NCBI RefSeq assembly: GCF_039830135.1
Contig: NZ_CP156081.1
Location: 606,001 to 670,000 of the forward strand
Direction of reading: 5' to 3'
DNA length: 64,000 nt
Source of the DNA: Defluviimonas sp. SAOS-178_SWC
Lineage (GTDB): Bacteria; Pseudomonadota; Alphaproteobacteria; Rhodobacterales; Rhodobacteraceae
Shown here: in pieces, positions 1 to 8,896 of the stretch
Position numbering within the stretch: position 1 is the stretch's first letter
Layout: each line of letters begins with the position of its first letter
The notes under the pieces: model-generated
The model's database searches: none
What the model was told of the DNA's origin: nothing
The model's input: the letters and a program-made list of their open reading frames with translations, nothing else
Translations under genes and position numbers: made by a program

Positions 1-528
1 GGATATCCCCTCCGCCTGCAATTCGCCCATGAAGACCGAGACCGCGTCGGGCATGACGATGGCAGAGCTTTCGGTGATCTCCAGGATCAGCCGTTCGGCC
101 AGGGTCGAGTCCGCCTTGAGCCCGCGCTTGAGCACGTGCTTCCAGCGCGGATAGGCGATCGAGCGCGCCGACATATTGATCGCGAGCCTGAGCGACGGAT
201 CCTGCTTGAGCGAGGTGAGCCCCATGTCGAGTGACAGGTAATCGACGATGCGCCCCAACTCCGTCGTTTCGATGGTATCGATGAAATCGTGGGCCGGGAT
301 GATCCGGCCGGTCTCGTCCAGCAGCCGGATCAGGCCCTCGTAGAAGGCCGGCCGGTCCGGACGCGTCGCCTGCACCACCGGCTGGAACGCCAGGAGCACG
401 TCGCGCCGCTCGACCGCCCGCTTTACCATGGCCAGGGTCGCGCGGTCGCGCAGGCTGACCGCCGCGCTCAGGGGGCTGTCCTCACTCGGGTCGCGGGGTG
501 GCTGTCCGTATCTGCGGCCGTCTCGCAT
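1..528 (-). CDS. EAL-domain cyclic-di-GMP phosphodiesterase, C-terminus off window
   Basis: N-terminal 176 codons of a protein that continues beyond base 1. It is predicted to hydrolyse c-di-GMP to pGpG. After about 30 residues the EAL fold begins: the signature reads YEGL (a common EAL variant), followed by NMSARS, which supplies a metal-ligand Asn, and LEITESS, which supplies the catalytic Glu of the ExTE motif. The catalytic residues seen so far are therefore intact. There is no GGDEF or PAS domain ahead of it, so this is a stand-alone EAL protein. The start is the ATG at 528, with AGGAG seven bases upstream; another ATG at 533 is in a different frame. It is divergent from tag. Confidence 0.85.
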   Translation of the reverse strand, partial: MRDGRRYGQPPRDPSEDSPLSAAVSLRDRATLAMVKRAVERRDVLLAFQPVVQATRPDRPAFYEGLIRLLDETGRIIPAHDFIDTIETTELGRIVDYLSLDMGLTSLKQDPSLRLAINMSARSIAYPRWKHVLKRGLKADSTLAERLILEITESSAIVMPDAVSVFMGELQAEGIS

Positions 529-633
529 CGCATTTCTCCTCGCCGTCCGGCGACAGATTGGGCAGAAGGGGATAAGAATCCGTAAACGCTTGCGGCCATT
601 TCACGGCCGGGCGCCGGAGTCCGGGAGGGCGAG

Positions 634-1203
634 ATGAACGAACGCTGCGGCTGGTGTGGGACCGAAGCCATCTATGTCGACTATCACGACACCGAATGGG
701 GCGTGCCGGAACGCGATGCGCGGGCGCTTTGGGAAAAGCTCATCCTCGACGGCTTCCAGGCCGGGCTTTCCTGGATCACGATCCTGAAGAAGCGCGACAA
801 TTTCCGGGTGGCGTTCGAAGGCTTCGACCCCGCGCTGATCGCCGGCTGGGGGGAGGACGAGGTGGCGCGGCTTCTCGCCGATCCCGGCATCGTGCGGTCG
901 CGCGCCAAGATCGAGGCAACGATCGGCAATGCCCGCGCCTATCTCGACATTGCCGGACGCGAGGGATTCGACAGCTTCCTCTGGCGCTACGTCGACGGAC
1001 AGCCGGTCCAGAACCGCTTCCGGACATTGGCGGAGGTGCCGGCCTCCACGCCGCTCTCGGATCAGATCTCGAAAGACCTGAAAAAGGCCGGATTCCGCTT
1101 CGCCGGGCCGACAATCGTCTACGCCTTCATGCAGGCGGTCGGCATGGTCAACGACCACCTCGTCACCTGCCCCGCGCACGGTCGGGTCGCCCTTCTCGGC
1201 TGA
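634..1203 (+). CDS. tag: DNA-3-methyladenine glycosylase I
   Basis: 189 aa, full length for the TAG family. It removes 3-methyladenine from alkylated DNA to start base-excision repair in the cytoplasm. The N-terminus MNERCGW and the DYHDTEWG motif are typical. The four zinc ligands of TAG are visible at Cys5, His18, His175 and Cys179, almost exactly the E. coli positions. The ATG at 634 follows a GGGAGG ribosome-binding site. It is a single gene, divergent from the EAL gene and convergent with the redoxin gene. The 93 bases between this gene and the redoxin gene hold no recognisable feature. Confidence 0.95.
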   Translation: MNERCGWCGTEAIYVDYHDTEWGVPERDARALWEKLILDGFQAGLSWITILKKRDNFRVAFEGFDPALIAGWGEDEVARLLADPGIVRSRAKIEATIGNARAYLDIAGREGFDSFLWRYVDGQPVQNRFRTLAEVPASTPLSDQISKDLKKAGFRFAGPTIVYAFMQAVGMVNDHLVTCPAHGRVALLG

Positions 1204-1296
1204 TCCCCTAAGGAGCAATGGCCCCGGGGGAGCCTTCGTTCCATCGAACAATGATCATGCACTGCCCCCGGCGGACCGGCCGATGCCGAAACCCGT

Positions 1297-1854
1297 TCAC
1301 TCCGCGGCGACAAGCGCCCCGACGATGGACCGGGCGCTTTCGCTGTCCCATTCCGCATCGCCCGTCATCCGCGCGATCTCCCGCCCCTCGCGGTCGAGGA
1401 TCACCGTCACGGGCAGCCCGAAGACCGCCATGTTGCGCGCCAGATCCTGCCCGGGGTCGAGAAGGACCGGCAGCGTCTCCACCCCGGTCTCGTCGAAGAG
1501 CCGCTCGATCGCGGGCAGGGGATTGCGCCCGGTGGCGATGGTCACGACCGCGAAGTCCGCGCCGCCAAGATCGCGGTTGAGCGCGTCGAGCGCCGGCAGT
1601 TCCTTCCGGCAGGGCGCACACCAGGTCGCCCAGAAATTCACCGCGACGATCTTGCCCTTCCAGTCCCCCAAGCGGTGTTCGCCGCCCGACGCATCCGTGA
1701 AGGCGATGTCGGAGACCGGGGCGGGCTCCGCCGCGAACATCAACTTCTTCATCGACCCGTCGCGCAAGGCCTCGATCTCGGCGGTGCCGGCCAAGGCGGC
1801 ATTTGCACCAAGGCCAAGGGCCGTGTAGAGGACGGCGAAGAGGAACCAGCGCAT
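1297..1854 (-). CDS. TlpA-like thiol:disulfide redoxin, exported
   Basis: 185 aa. An N-terminal hydrophobic signal segment (residues 1-22, ending ANAALAG) precedes a thioredoxin-fold domain with the active site WCAPC at residues 78-82 and a cis-Pro region (FGLPVTVI). Proteins of the TlpA/ResA type reduce disulfides in the periplasm, often for cytochrome c or cytochrome oxidase assembly. I start at the ATG at 1854 because GGAGG lies seven bases upstream; an ATG six codons earlier has no such site. The gene is divergent from argH with only 20 bases between start codons, so the promoters overlap, an arrangement I recall in other Rhodobacteraceae. The exact substrate cannot be read from sequence. 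Confidence 0.85.
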   Translation of the reverse strand: MRWFLFAVLYTALGLGANAALAGTAEIEALRDGSMKKLMFAAEPAPVSDIAFTDASGGEHRLGDWKGKIVAVNFWATWCAPCRKELPALDALNRDLGGADFAVVTIATGRNPLPAIERLFDETGVETLPVLLDPGQDLARNMAVFGLPVTVILDREGREIARMTGDAEWDSESARSIVGALVAAE

Positions 1855-1874
1855 AAGAGCCTCCGGGGGCAAGA

Positions 1875-3266
1875 ATGACCGACAAGACCCAGAACGCGAT
1901 GTGGGGCGGGCGTTTCGCCGCCGGACCGGACGCGATCATGGAGGCGATCAACGCCTCGATCGGCTTCGACAGGCGGCTTCATGCCCAGGACATCGCAGGA
2001 TCCCGCGCCCATGCGGCGATGCTCGCCGCACAAGGCATCATCAGCGATAAAGACGCAGAGGCCATTCGGGAAGGGCTGCTCACGGTCTTGTCAGAGATCG
2101 AGGGCGGAAACTTCGCGTTTTCGACGGCGCTCGAGGATATCCACATGAATGTCGAGGCGCGGTTGAAGGAGGTGATCGGCGAACCGGCCGGCCGCCTCCA
2201 CACCGCGCGAAGCCGCAACGATCAGGTGGCCACCGACTTCCGGCTCTGGGTGCGCGACCAGGCGGATGCGGCGATTGCAGGGCTCGTCGCCCTGCAAAAG
2301 GCGCTTCTGGCGCAGGCGGAGGCCGGGGCGGACTGGGTGATGCCGGGCTTCACGCACCTCCAGACCGCGCAGCCGGTGACCTGGGGCCATCATATGATGG
2401 CCTATGTCGAGATGTTCGGCCGCGACCTCGGCCGCTTCCGCGACGCGCGGGCGCGGATGAACGAATGCCCGCTGGGCGCCGCCGCGTTGGCGGGCACGTC
2501 CTTCCCCATCGACCGCCACGCGACGGCACAGGCGCTCGGCTTCGACCGACCGATGGCCAATTCGCTCGACGCCGTCAGCGATCGCGACTTCGCGCTGGAA
2601 TTCCTCGCCGCCGCGTCGATCTGCGCCATGCACCTCTCGCGCTTTGCCGAGGAACTGGTGATCTGGTCCTCGGCCCAGTTCCGCTTCGTCGCGCTCTCGG
2701 ACCGGTTCTCGACCGGATCCTCGATCATGCCGCAGAAGAAGAATCCCGATGCCGCGGAACTGATTCGCGCCAAGATCGGCCGGATCATGGGGGCGACCGT
2801 CGCGCTGATGATGGTGCTGAAAGGTCTTCCCTTGGCCTATTCCAAGGACATGCAGGAAGACAAGGAGCAGGTCTTCGACGCCGCCGACAACCTGATGCTC
2901 GCGCTCGCCGCGATGGAGGGCATGGTGCGTGACATGACGGCGCAGGTCGCGAACCTCGAAAAGGCTGCCGCGTCGGGCTTTTCCACCGCGACCGACCTCG
3001 CCGACTGGCTGGTGCGGACGCTTGGCCTGCCGTTCCGCGACGCCCACCACGTCACCGGGGCCCTCGTCGCGGCGGCCGAGAAGAAGGGCTGCGATCTGCC
3101 GGAACTGTCACTCGACGAAATGAAATCCGCCCATCCCGGCATCACCGAGGCGGTCTATACCGTCCTCGGCGTCCACAATTCCGTCGCGAGCCGGCAGAGC
3201 TACGGCGGTACGGCGCCGGACCAGGTCCGGGCGCAGATCGCCCGCTGGAAGGACCGGCTCGGATGA
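1875..3266 (+). CDS. argH: Argininosuccinate lyase
   Basis: 463 aa, normal length. It cleaves argininosuccinate to arginine and fumarate, the last step of arginine synthesis. The fumarase/aspartase superfamily signature [11 protein letters not shown] is at residues 281-291, and the HTARSRND motif at 109-116 is also present. The ATG at 1875 is only 20 bases from the divergent redoxin start. The stop codon overlaps the start of a small lipoprotein gene (ATGA), so the downstream small genes are translationally coupled to it. Confidence 0.97.
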   Translation: MTDKTQNAMWGGRFAAGPDAIMEAINASIGFDRRLHAQDIAGSRAHAAMLAAQGIISDKDAEAIREGLLTVLSEIEGGNFAFSTALEDIHMNVEARLKEVIGEPAGRLHTARSRNDQVATDFRLWVRDQADAAIAGLVALQKALLAQAEAGADWVMPGFTHLQTAQPVTWGHHMMAYVEMFGRDLGRFRDARARMNECPLGAAALAGTSFPIDRHATAQALGFDRPMANSLDAVSDRDFALEFLAAASICAMHLSRFAEELVIWSSAQFRFVALSDRFSTGSSIMPQKKNPDAAELIRAKIGRIMGATVALMMVLKGLPLAYSKDMQEDKEQVFDAADNLMLALAAMEGMVRDMTAQVANLEKAAASGFSTATDLADWLVRTLGLPFRDAHHVTGALVAAAEKKGCDLPELSLDEMKSAHPGITEAVYTVLGVHNSVASRQSYGGTAPDQVRAQIARWKDRLG

Positions 3267-3418
3267 AGGCCGCAGGGCTGATGATCGCCTGTGCCGCGCT
3301 CCTTGGCTGCTCGCAACCCCGCGCCCATGCGGGTGTGCATGTCACACCGAAGGGCGTCCGCGTCGTGCCCTCCGTCTCCACCTCCATCGCCGGACTCGGC
3401 GTCACCGTGAGCGAATGA
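3263..3418 (+). CDS. Small lipoprotein downstream of argH
   Basis: 51 aa, starting with an ATG that overlaps the argH stop by four bases. The N-terminus is a short hydrophobic stretch ending LLGC, a good lipobox with Cys16 as the lipidated residue, followed by a short, mostly polar mature part with the segment KGVRVVP. Short lipoproteins next to argH/lysA are common in this bacterial group; their function is unknown to me. The following gene overlaps its stop. Confidence 0.6.
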   Translation: MKAAGLMIACAALLGCSQPRAHAGVHVTPKGVRVVPSVSTSIAGLGVTVSE

Positions 3419-3552
3419 TGCGCATTCTTGTCTCTCTTCTCTGTCTCGGCGTTCTTGCCTCCTGCGGCGCCGATGGCGCCCCGAACCCGCCGTCCGAGCC
3501 AGGGCTCACGGTCAGCGGCACGGTGAAGGTCGGGGTGGCCGGAAGCCTTTGA
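3418..3552 (+). CDS. Second small lipoprotein downstream of argH
   Basis: 44 aa from the ATG at 3418; an ATG at 3415 in the same frame would add one Met. The signal sequence ends LASC, a textbook lipobox (Cys16), and is followed by a proline-rich linker and a short TVSGTVKVGV segment. It overlaps the preceding lipoprotein gene, so three genes (argH and two lipoproteins) form one translationally coupled unit. The resemblance in size and layout to its neighbour suggests a pair of related small lipoproteins. Function unknown. Confidence 0.6.
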   Translation: MRILVSLLCLGVLASCGADGAPNPPSEPGLTVSGTVKVGVAGSL

Positions 3553-3601
3553 CCGTCCTGATCCGGCGGAGCGCGCGGTTCGCGCGCAAGATCCTCCTCT
3601 C

Positions 3602-3627
3602 ACCGCTTCCGCCAAGGCGAAAGCGGT
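3602..3627 (+). terminator. Hairpin after argH operon
   Basis: A stem of ACCGCTT/AAGCGGT plus CGCC/GGCG, with one C.A mismatch and an AA loop, 50 bases after the last lipoprotein stop. No T-run follows, so this is a possible rather than typical intrinsic terminator. Confidence 0.4.
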
Positions 3628-3644
3628 TCGGGTCGCTCCGCGGG

Positions 3645-3722
3645 GGGAGTATTTGAAAACAGAAGAAGGGGCCGTTGTTGGTTAGCGGCTAGCTAAGTAT
3701 ATAGGCCCCCAAAAATACTCCC
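3645..3722. repeat. Two facing GGGAGTATTT elements between convergent operons
   Basis: GGGAGTATTT at 3645-3654 and its reverse complement AAATACTCCC at 3713-3722 face each other across about 60 bases. Each lies downstream of an operon end (argH-lipoproteins on the left, the ABC exporter on the right), and each is preceded, in its own reading direction, by a CTCCG-rich run. From memory, elements of this kind recur at gene ends in Rhodobacteraceae; here one copy serves each convergent operon. The intervening DNA includes a TTAGC/GCTAA inverted repeat and a TATATA stretch. The rest of the gap from 3553 to 3791 shows no gene. Confidence 0.45.
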
Positions 3723-3791
3723 GCCGGAGGCAGATCGCACGAAGTGCCAGAAGGCGTGCGCGCGACGCGCGCTCAATCGGATCGCGCCGGT

Positions 3792-4928
3792 TCAGTCGAG
3801 CGTGCGGCGGAAGCGGAGGAGCGCCAGTGTCGCGTAGCCCGCGACGAAAAGCGCAAGCGCCGCCATCGGCTGGGCGATCCCTGCGTAATCCGCCCCCTTC
3901 AGCATCACCGCGCGGATGAGGCGCAGGAAATGCGTGAGCGGGAATATCTCGCCCAGCACCTGCGCCCAGCCGGGCATGCCGCGATAGGGGAACATGAAGC
4001 CCGAGAGAAGGAGCGACGGCAGGAAGAAGAAGAAGGTGAGCTGCATCGCCTGCATCTGCGTCCGCGCGGCGGTGGAGATGAGATAGCCGAGGATCACGAG
4101 CGAGGCGACGAAGACGAAGACCCCGGCCAGAAGCAGCGGCAAGGCGCCGACGAAGGGCACGGCGAAGATCAGCTTCGCGGCGACGAGGACCACGACGACC
4201 TGGACTGCGCCGACGCCGAGATAGGGCAGGACCTTGCCGAGCATGATCTCCAGGGGCGTCGCGGGCATGGAGAGAAGGTTCTCCATCGTCCCCCTCTCGA
4301 TCTCGCGTGTCAGCGCCATCGAGGTCATCATCACCATCGTCATCTGCAGGATCACGCCGAGAAGGCCCGGCACGATATTGTACTGGGTGAGGCCTTCGGG
4401 GTTGTAGCGCTTGTGGACGGTGACCTGGAGTTGCGACGCGGCACTGTCGGCGACCTGCGCCTCGGCCCCGCGTTCGCGCAAAAGCGCCTCGGCGGCAACA
4501 GTGCCAAGAGTCGAGATCGCGCCTGAGGCCACCGAGGGGTCGGTCGCGTCGGCCTCGATGAGGATCTGCGGATGGTCGCCGCGTTCGACCCGCCGGCCGA
4601 AATCCGAGGGCACGGTCACGGCGAAGGACACGTCGCCCCGGGTGATCAGCCGTTCGGCCTCGGCGGCGGAGGCGGCGGGATGGGTGAAGCGGTAGTAGCC
4701 GGTGAGCTCAAGCGCCGAGACGATGGCGCGGGTGTAGCGGTCCTGGGTCGGCGCGACGAGCGCGGCCGGAAGCCCCTTCGGATCGGAATTGATCGCGAAG
4801 CCGAAGAGGATGAGCTGGATGAGCGGGATGCCCAGCATCATCGCGAAGGTGATCCGGTCGCGGCGCATCTGGATCACTTCCTTCCTGAGAAGGGCCAGCA
4901 GCCGGCCGAGCGAGAAATAGCGGCTCAT
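3792..4928 (-). CDS. ABC-2 type permease of an exporter (YbhR/YbhS-like)
   Basis: 378 aa inner-membrane protein. A first transmembrane segment near the N-terminus (ITFAMMLGIPLIQLILFGFAI) is followed by a large periplasmic domain (about residues 50-180) and then five C-terminal transmembrane segments, the ABC2_membrane_3 layout. It should form the homodimeric pore of a drug or solvent exporter with the ATPase encoded just upstream. Its ATG overlaps the ATPase stop. E. coli ybhGFSR has two permeases; only one is present here. The substrate is unknown. Confidence 0.85.
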   Translation of the reverse strand: MSRYFSLGRLLALLRKEVIQMRRDRITFAMMLGIPLIQLILFGFAINSDPKGLPAALVAPTQDRYTRAIVSALELTGYYRFTHPAASAAEAERLITRGDVSFAVTVPSDFGRRVERGDHPQILIEADATDPSVASGAISTLGTVAAEALLRERGAEAQVADSAASQLQVTVHKRYNPEGLTQYNIVPGLLGVILQMTMVMMTSMALTREIERGTMENLLSMPATPLEIMLGKVLPYLGVGAVQVVVVLVAAKLIFAVPFVGALPLLLAGVFVFVASLVILGYLISTAARTQMQAMQLTFFFFLPSLLLSGFMFPYRGMPGWAQVLGEIFPLTHFLRLIRAVMLKGADYAGIAQPMAALALFVAGYATLALLRFRRTLD

Positions 4929-5851
4929 TCCATGTTGTCCTTCGCATCGCCCATGAGCTGGATGAACACGTCCTCGAGGCTCGTCTCGGCCTCGGCCATC
5001 CGGCAGCCGGTTTCCGTGGCGACCCGCGCGGCGGTGGCGCGCAGTGCCGCCCCGTCCTTTCCGACGACATGCAGCGTCGCGCCGAAGGGCGCTACCTGAT
5101 CGACGCCGGGGGCGCCGTTCAGAAGCTCCGCCGCTTTCGGGGTTGCGGCGCCTTCGAGAACAACGGTGGTCAGGCCGGCATTCCGCACCACCTCCGCCAC
5201 GGTCCCCTTGGCGACGAGCCGCCCGTAGGAGATGTAGTTGATCCGGTGGCAGCGCTCGGCCTCGTCCATGTAGTGGGTGGAGACGAGGACGGTCAGACCG
5301 TTCGCCGCGAGCCTGTGGATCTCGTCCCAGAAATCGCGGCGGGCCTTCGGGTCGACCCCGGCGGTCGGTTCGTCGAGCATGAGGAGTTGCGGCCGGTGCA
5401 TGATGCAGGCGGCAAGCGCCAGCCGCTGCTTCCAGCCGCCCGACAGCGACCCGGCAAGCTGATCCCGGCGCGCGGTCAGGCCAAGGTCGGCAAGCGTGTC
5501 GGCGACGAAACGGCGGGTGGGGCTGAGGCCGTACAGGCCCGCGACGAAGGTCAGGTTCTCCTCAATCGTCAGGTCTTCGTAGAAGGAGAACCGCTGGGTC
5601 ATGTAGCCCACCTCGCGCTTGATCGCGCGGCCCTCGGTCCGGATGTCGTGGCCAAGCACGCGGCCCTCGCCCGCATCGGGGGTCAGAAGGCCGCACATCA
5701 GGCGGATCGTCGTGGTCTTGCCCGATCCGTTCGGGCCGAGAAAGCCCGCGATCTCGCCGCGTTCGACGCTGAGCGAGACGTTGTCGACGACCGCCCGCCC
5801 ACCGTAGCGTTTGACGAGGCCCTGGACGGAGATCGCCGGGGCGGAGGTCAT
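4925..5851 (-). CDS. ABC exporter ATP-binding protein (YbhF-like)
   Basis: 308 aa. Walker A is GPNGSGKTT, the signature motif LSGGWKQR, and Walker B LLMLDEPTAGVD. The C-terminal region of about 80 residues fits the DUF4162-like tail of drug-export ATPases. It carries a single nucleotide-binding domain, whereas E. coli YbhF is a tandem of two. The reading frame stays open upstream, but I take the ATG at 5851 because it overlaps the stop of the membrane-fusion gene by four bases and begins a normal N-terminus (ISVQGLVKRYGG). It powers the permease encoded next to it. Confidence 0.88.
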   Translation of the reverse strand: MTSAPAISVQGLVKRYGGRAVVDNVSLSVERGEIAGFLGPNGSGKTTTIRLMCGLLTPDAGEGRVLGHDIRTEGRAIKREVGYMTQRFSFYEDLTIEENLTFVAGLYGLSPTRRFVADTLADLGLTARRDQLAGSLSGGWKQRLALAACIMHRPQLLMLDEPTAGVDPKARRDFWDEIHRLAANGLTVLVSTHYMDEAERCHRINYISYGRLVAKGTVAEVVRNAGLTTVVLEGAATPKAAELLNGAPGVDQVAPFGATLHVVGKDGAALRATAARVATETGCRMAEAETSLEDVFIQLMGDAKDNME

Positions 5852-6801
5852 TCGCCGGCCCCGGGCAGGCGCACGTCGACGATCTGCCCGGGTTTCAGCC
5901 CGGGCGCCTCGTCCGGGCGCGCCTCGACCAGATAGACGAGCTTCTGGCGGTTTTCGAGCGAGTAGATGACCGGCGGCGTGAATTCCGGCGCATCGGCGAC
6001 ATAGGTCACCACGGCGCCGAGGTCCGCTGCGCATCCGTCGCAATTCACCGAGAGGCGGGAGCCCGGCGCGATGGCCGAGATCGCCGTTTCAGAAACGTAA
6101 AGCCGAAGCTTCACCGCGCCGTCCGGCAGCATCGACACGACCGGGGCAGAGGGTCCGGCAAGCTCGCCCTGCGTGCGGATCACGTCGAAGACGGTGCCGT
6201 CCGCCGGCGCGGTCAGGCGCCGTTTGTCGAGGCTCCACATGGCCCGCGCCTTCGTCGCCACGGCGCCTTCGACGGCGGCTTCGGCGGCGGCGATTTCCTG
6301 TGGCCGGGCGGGCAGGCGGGCGACAGCAAGGCTCGCCTCGGCTTCGGCCACCTTGGCGCGGGCGACCGTGGCGGCGGTGGCGGCGTCGTCGGCCTGCGTC
6401 GCCGTCGCCGCGCCGCGCACGGCGAGGTTCTTCAGCCGGTCGGCGGCGCGCTCGGCCTCCGCCTCCTGCGCCCGCGCGGAAGCGAGAGTCGCCTCGATCA
6501 CGCGGATTTCCTCGGGGCGGCGGCCTTCGCGCAGGTTCGCAAGCTGGCTTTCGGCCTGCGCCAGCGCCGCTTCGGCCTCGGAGAGCGCGATCTCGGCGTC
6601 ACGCCGCTCCATCTCGACGAGCACATCGCCTGCCGCGACCCGGTCGCCCCTGGCCACGTTCAGCCGGTCGATCTGTGCCGTCGCGACGGGGGCGACGAGC
6701 ACGTAGTCGCCCTCGACATAGCCGGTGGCGAAGGGGGGCGGAGGAGAGCAGATGGACAAAAGCGCCGAGAGAAGCGGAACGGCGCAGATGAAGTCGGTCA
6801 T
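5848..6801 (-). CDS. HlyD-family membrane fusion protein (YbhG-like)
   Basis: 317 aa periplasmic adaptor. An N-terminal hydrophobic anchor or signal (residues 1-25) is followed by a lipoyl-like half (VAPVATAQIDRLNVARGD), a long Ala/Glu-rich coiled-coil hairpin (about residues 60-190), then the second lipoyl half and a beta-barrel domain. It links the inner-membrane ABC exporter to an outer-membrane channel not encoded here. It overlaps the TetR gene upstream and the ATPase gene downstream by four bases each, so the four genes form one operon. Confidence 0.85.
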   Translation of the reverse strand: MTDFICAVPLLSALLSICSPPPPFATGYVEGDYVLVAPVATAQIDRLNVARGDRVAAGDVLVEMERRDAEIALSEAEAALAQAESQLANLREGRRPEEIRVIEATLASARAQEAEAERAADRLKNLAVRGAATATQADDAATAATVARAKVAEAEASLAVARLPARPQEIAAAEAAVEGAVATKARAMWSLDKRRLTAPADGTVFDVIRTQGELAGPSAPVVSMLPDGAVKLRLYVSETAISAIAPGSRLSVNCDGCAADLGAVVTYVADAPEFTPPVIYSLENRQKLVYLVEARPDEAPGLKPGQIVDVRLPGAGE

Positions 6802-7442
6802 GTCAGACGCTCCCTTGCGAGGATCGAATGGAGATTGGCGACAAGGATGTCGGCGATGCGGTCGGCCTCGGCCGGGCCGAGCGCGTCCCAGCCCATGCGG
6901 CGGGTGACGATGGGCCGTCCGACGCGGAAGTAAAGCGCTTGCCCGACCAGCGTGAAGACCACGAGCCGCGTCGTCTCGCTTTCCGCTTCCTGCCCGGTGG
7001 CGACGGCCCAGAGCGCGCAGAGGCGGCGGTGCATCGGGTCGATCATCGTGTCGTAGACCGCGTCGAGAACGGGGCCGTTCTCGCCGACCTCGCGCAGCAT
7101 GAAGGCGGTCAGGTCATCGTTGTCGCGGGTGCCCGCCACGAAGGCGACCATCGCGCGCAGGATCGCCTCCATCTGCCGGTCGGCGGCGTCGGCGGAATGC
7201 GGAAGGGCCGGGGCGGCACTGCCGATGGCGGCGCCGATGCGGCGTGCGACCTCGGCTCCGCAGGCGCGGCGGAGACCGTCCTTACCGCCGAAGTGATAGG
7301 AGATGGAGGCGACATTGGTGCCCGCCTCGGCCGCGATCTCGCGCGTCGAGGTGGCGGCGAAGCCCTTGCGGCCAAAAAGCTTCAGCCCGGCGGCGACAAG
7401 TTGCGCGGCGGTGCCGTCCGGGGTGGGCGCGGGGTCGGACAT
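6798..7442 (-). CDS. TetR-family regulator of the ABC exporter (CecR/YbiH-like)
   Basis: 214 aa. The N-terminal helix-turn-helix reads GRKGFAATSTREIAAEAGTN, then ISYHFGGKDGL, the standard TetR/AcrR pattern. The C-terminal domain, probably of the DUF1956/CecR type, would bind the inducer. The open frame extends 100 codons further upstream across the promoter; the ATG at 7442 is chosen because it starts just before the HTH domain and follows an AT-rich operator. As first gene of the exporter operon it most likely represses its own operon. In E. coli the equivalent regulator CecR (YbiH) heads ybhGFSR. Confidence 0.85.
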   Translation of the reverse strand: MSDPAPTPDGTAAQLVAAGLKLFGRKGFAATSTREIAAEAGTNVASISYHFGGKDGLRRACGAEVARRIGAAIGSAAPALPHSADAADRQMEAILRAMVAFVAGTRDNDDLTAFMLREVGENGPVLDAVYDTMIDPMHRRLCALWAVATGQEAESETTRLVVFTLVGQALYFRVGRPIVTRRMGWDALGPAEADRIADILVANLHSILARERLT

Positions 7443-7464
7443 GAGTCCTCCAGGTGAGTCGCTA

Positions 7465-7488
7465 TTGATTTTAATCAAACGATTGATT
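7465..7488. promoter_or_regulatory. Probable TetR operator with three alternating half-sites
   Basis: TTGATT (7465-7470), AATCAA (7473-7478) and TTGATT (7483-7488) alternate in orientation, giving two overlapping perfect inverted repeats with spacers of 2 and 4 bases. The block is the only AT-rich stretch between the TetR and lysA genes and sits 23 bases before the TetR start. It most likely controls the exporter operon and may also affect lysA. Confidence 0.55.
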
Positions 7489-7585
7489 GAATGCAAATCC
7501 GCATTTTCCGGACGGTCATTGCCGCCTGCCGTGCGATGTTCTACATCGGCGAGAACCGACAGACCCTGCGCAAGGCCCCACGACG

Positions 7586-8851
7586 ATGGACCATTTCCTC
7601 TACCGCGACGGCGCGCTTTTCGCCGAGGACGTGGCGATCGCCGATATCGTCGCAGCTGTGGGGACGCCGTTTTACGTCTATTCGACGGCGACGCTGGAGC
7701 GGCATTACCGGCTGTTCGAAGAGGCGCTCGCGGGGCTGCCACATCTCATCTGCTTCGCGATGAAGTCGAACGGCAATCTCGCCGTGATCCGCACCTTGGC
7801 AGAACTTGGGGCTGGCATCGACGTCGTATCGGTTGGTGAATATCTCAAGGCCAGGGCCGCCGGCGTCCCCGGTGACCGCATCGTCTTTTCCGGCGTCGGC
7901 AAGACCCGCGAGGAGATGCGCGTGGCGCTTGAGGGCGGCATCCGCCAGTTCAACGTTGAGAGTGAGCCGGAACTTCACGCGCTGAACGAGGTGGCGCTGT
8001 CGATGGGCGTCCGGGCGCCGATCACCATCCGGGTGAACCCCGACGTGGATGCGAAGACGCATGAAAAGATCGCGACCGGCAAGAAGGAAAACAAGTTCGG
8101 CATCCCGATTTCGCGCGCTCGCGCGGTCTATGCCGAGGCGGCGGCGTTGAAAGGGATCGACGTCGTCGGCATCGACGTCCATATCGGCAGCCAGCTCACC
8201 GATCTCGAGCCGTTCGAGCAGGCTTACCTCAAGGTTGCGGACCTCACCCGGCAACTTCGTGCCGATGGCCACGATATCCGCCGGCTCGACCTCGGTGGCG
8301 GCCTTGGTATTCCCTACGAGCGGTCGAACTCCGCCCCACCGCTGCCGCTCGACTACGGCGCGGTCATCAAGCGGACGGTCGGCGATCTCGGCTGCGAGGT
8401 GGAGATCGAGCCGGGGCGGCTGATCTCCGGCAATGCCGGGCTGATGGTGAGCCGGGTGATCTACGTGAAGTCGGGGGAGGAGCGGGATTTCCTCATTCTC
8501 GACAGTGCGATGAACGATCTGGTGCGGCCGTCGATGTATGGCGCGCACCATGACATCGTGCCTGTGGTCGAGCCTGCGCCGGGCGCCGAGACGCGGCCCT
8601 ACGACGTGGTCGGTCCGGTCTGCGAGACCGGCGACACCTTCGCGCGCCAGCGCCCGCTTCCGCCCATGCAGGCCGGCGATCTCGTCGCGTTCCGCTCCGC
8701 CGGGGCTTACGGCGCGGTCATGGCCTCGGAATACAATGCCCGGCCGCTGATCCCCGAAGTGCTCGTGAAAGGGGATCAATTCGCTGTCATTCGCGCCCGT
8801 CCCACCTATGACGAGATGATAAACCGCGATACGATCCCGGTATGGCTCTGA
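7586..8851 (+). CDS. lysA: Diaminopimelate decarboxylase
   Basis: 421 aa, normal for LysA. This PLP enzyme converts meso-diaminopimelate to lysine. The alanine-racemase-like barrel includes the PLP Lys motif CFAMKSN and the glycine-rich phosphate-binding GGGLGIPY, and the C-terminal domain has the CETGDTFA motif that supplies the active-site Cys from the partner subunit. The frame is open from 7487, but the ATG at 7586 begins the conserved N-terminus (FLYRDGALFAEDV). In many relatives lysA follows argH and a lipoprotein directly; here the exporter cassette lies between them. Confidence 0.95.
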   Translation: MDHFLYRDGALFAEDVAIADIVAAVGTPFYVYSTATLERHYRLFEEALAGLPHLICFAMKSNGNLAVIRTLAELGAGIDVVSVGEYLKARAAGVPGDRIVFSGVGKTREEMRVALEGGIRQFNVESEPELHALNEVALSMGVRAPITIRVNPDVDAKTHEKIATGKKENKFGIPISRARAVYAEAAALKGIDVVGIDVHIGSQLTDLEPFEQAYLKVADLTRQLRADGHDIRRLDLGGGLGIPYERSNSAPPLPLDYGAVIKRTVGDLGCEVEIEPGRLISGNAGLMVSRVIYVKSGEERDFLILDSAMNDLVRPSMYGAHHDIVPVVEPAPGAETRPYDVVGPVCETGDTFARQRPLPPMQAGDLVAFRSAGAYGAVMASEYNARPLIPEVLVKGDQFAVIRARPTYDEMINRDTIPVWL

Positions 8852-8896
8852 CGCGCAATCCCGCGTGACGGGCTGTCGAGGAGGCCCGGACAAGGC

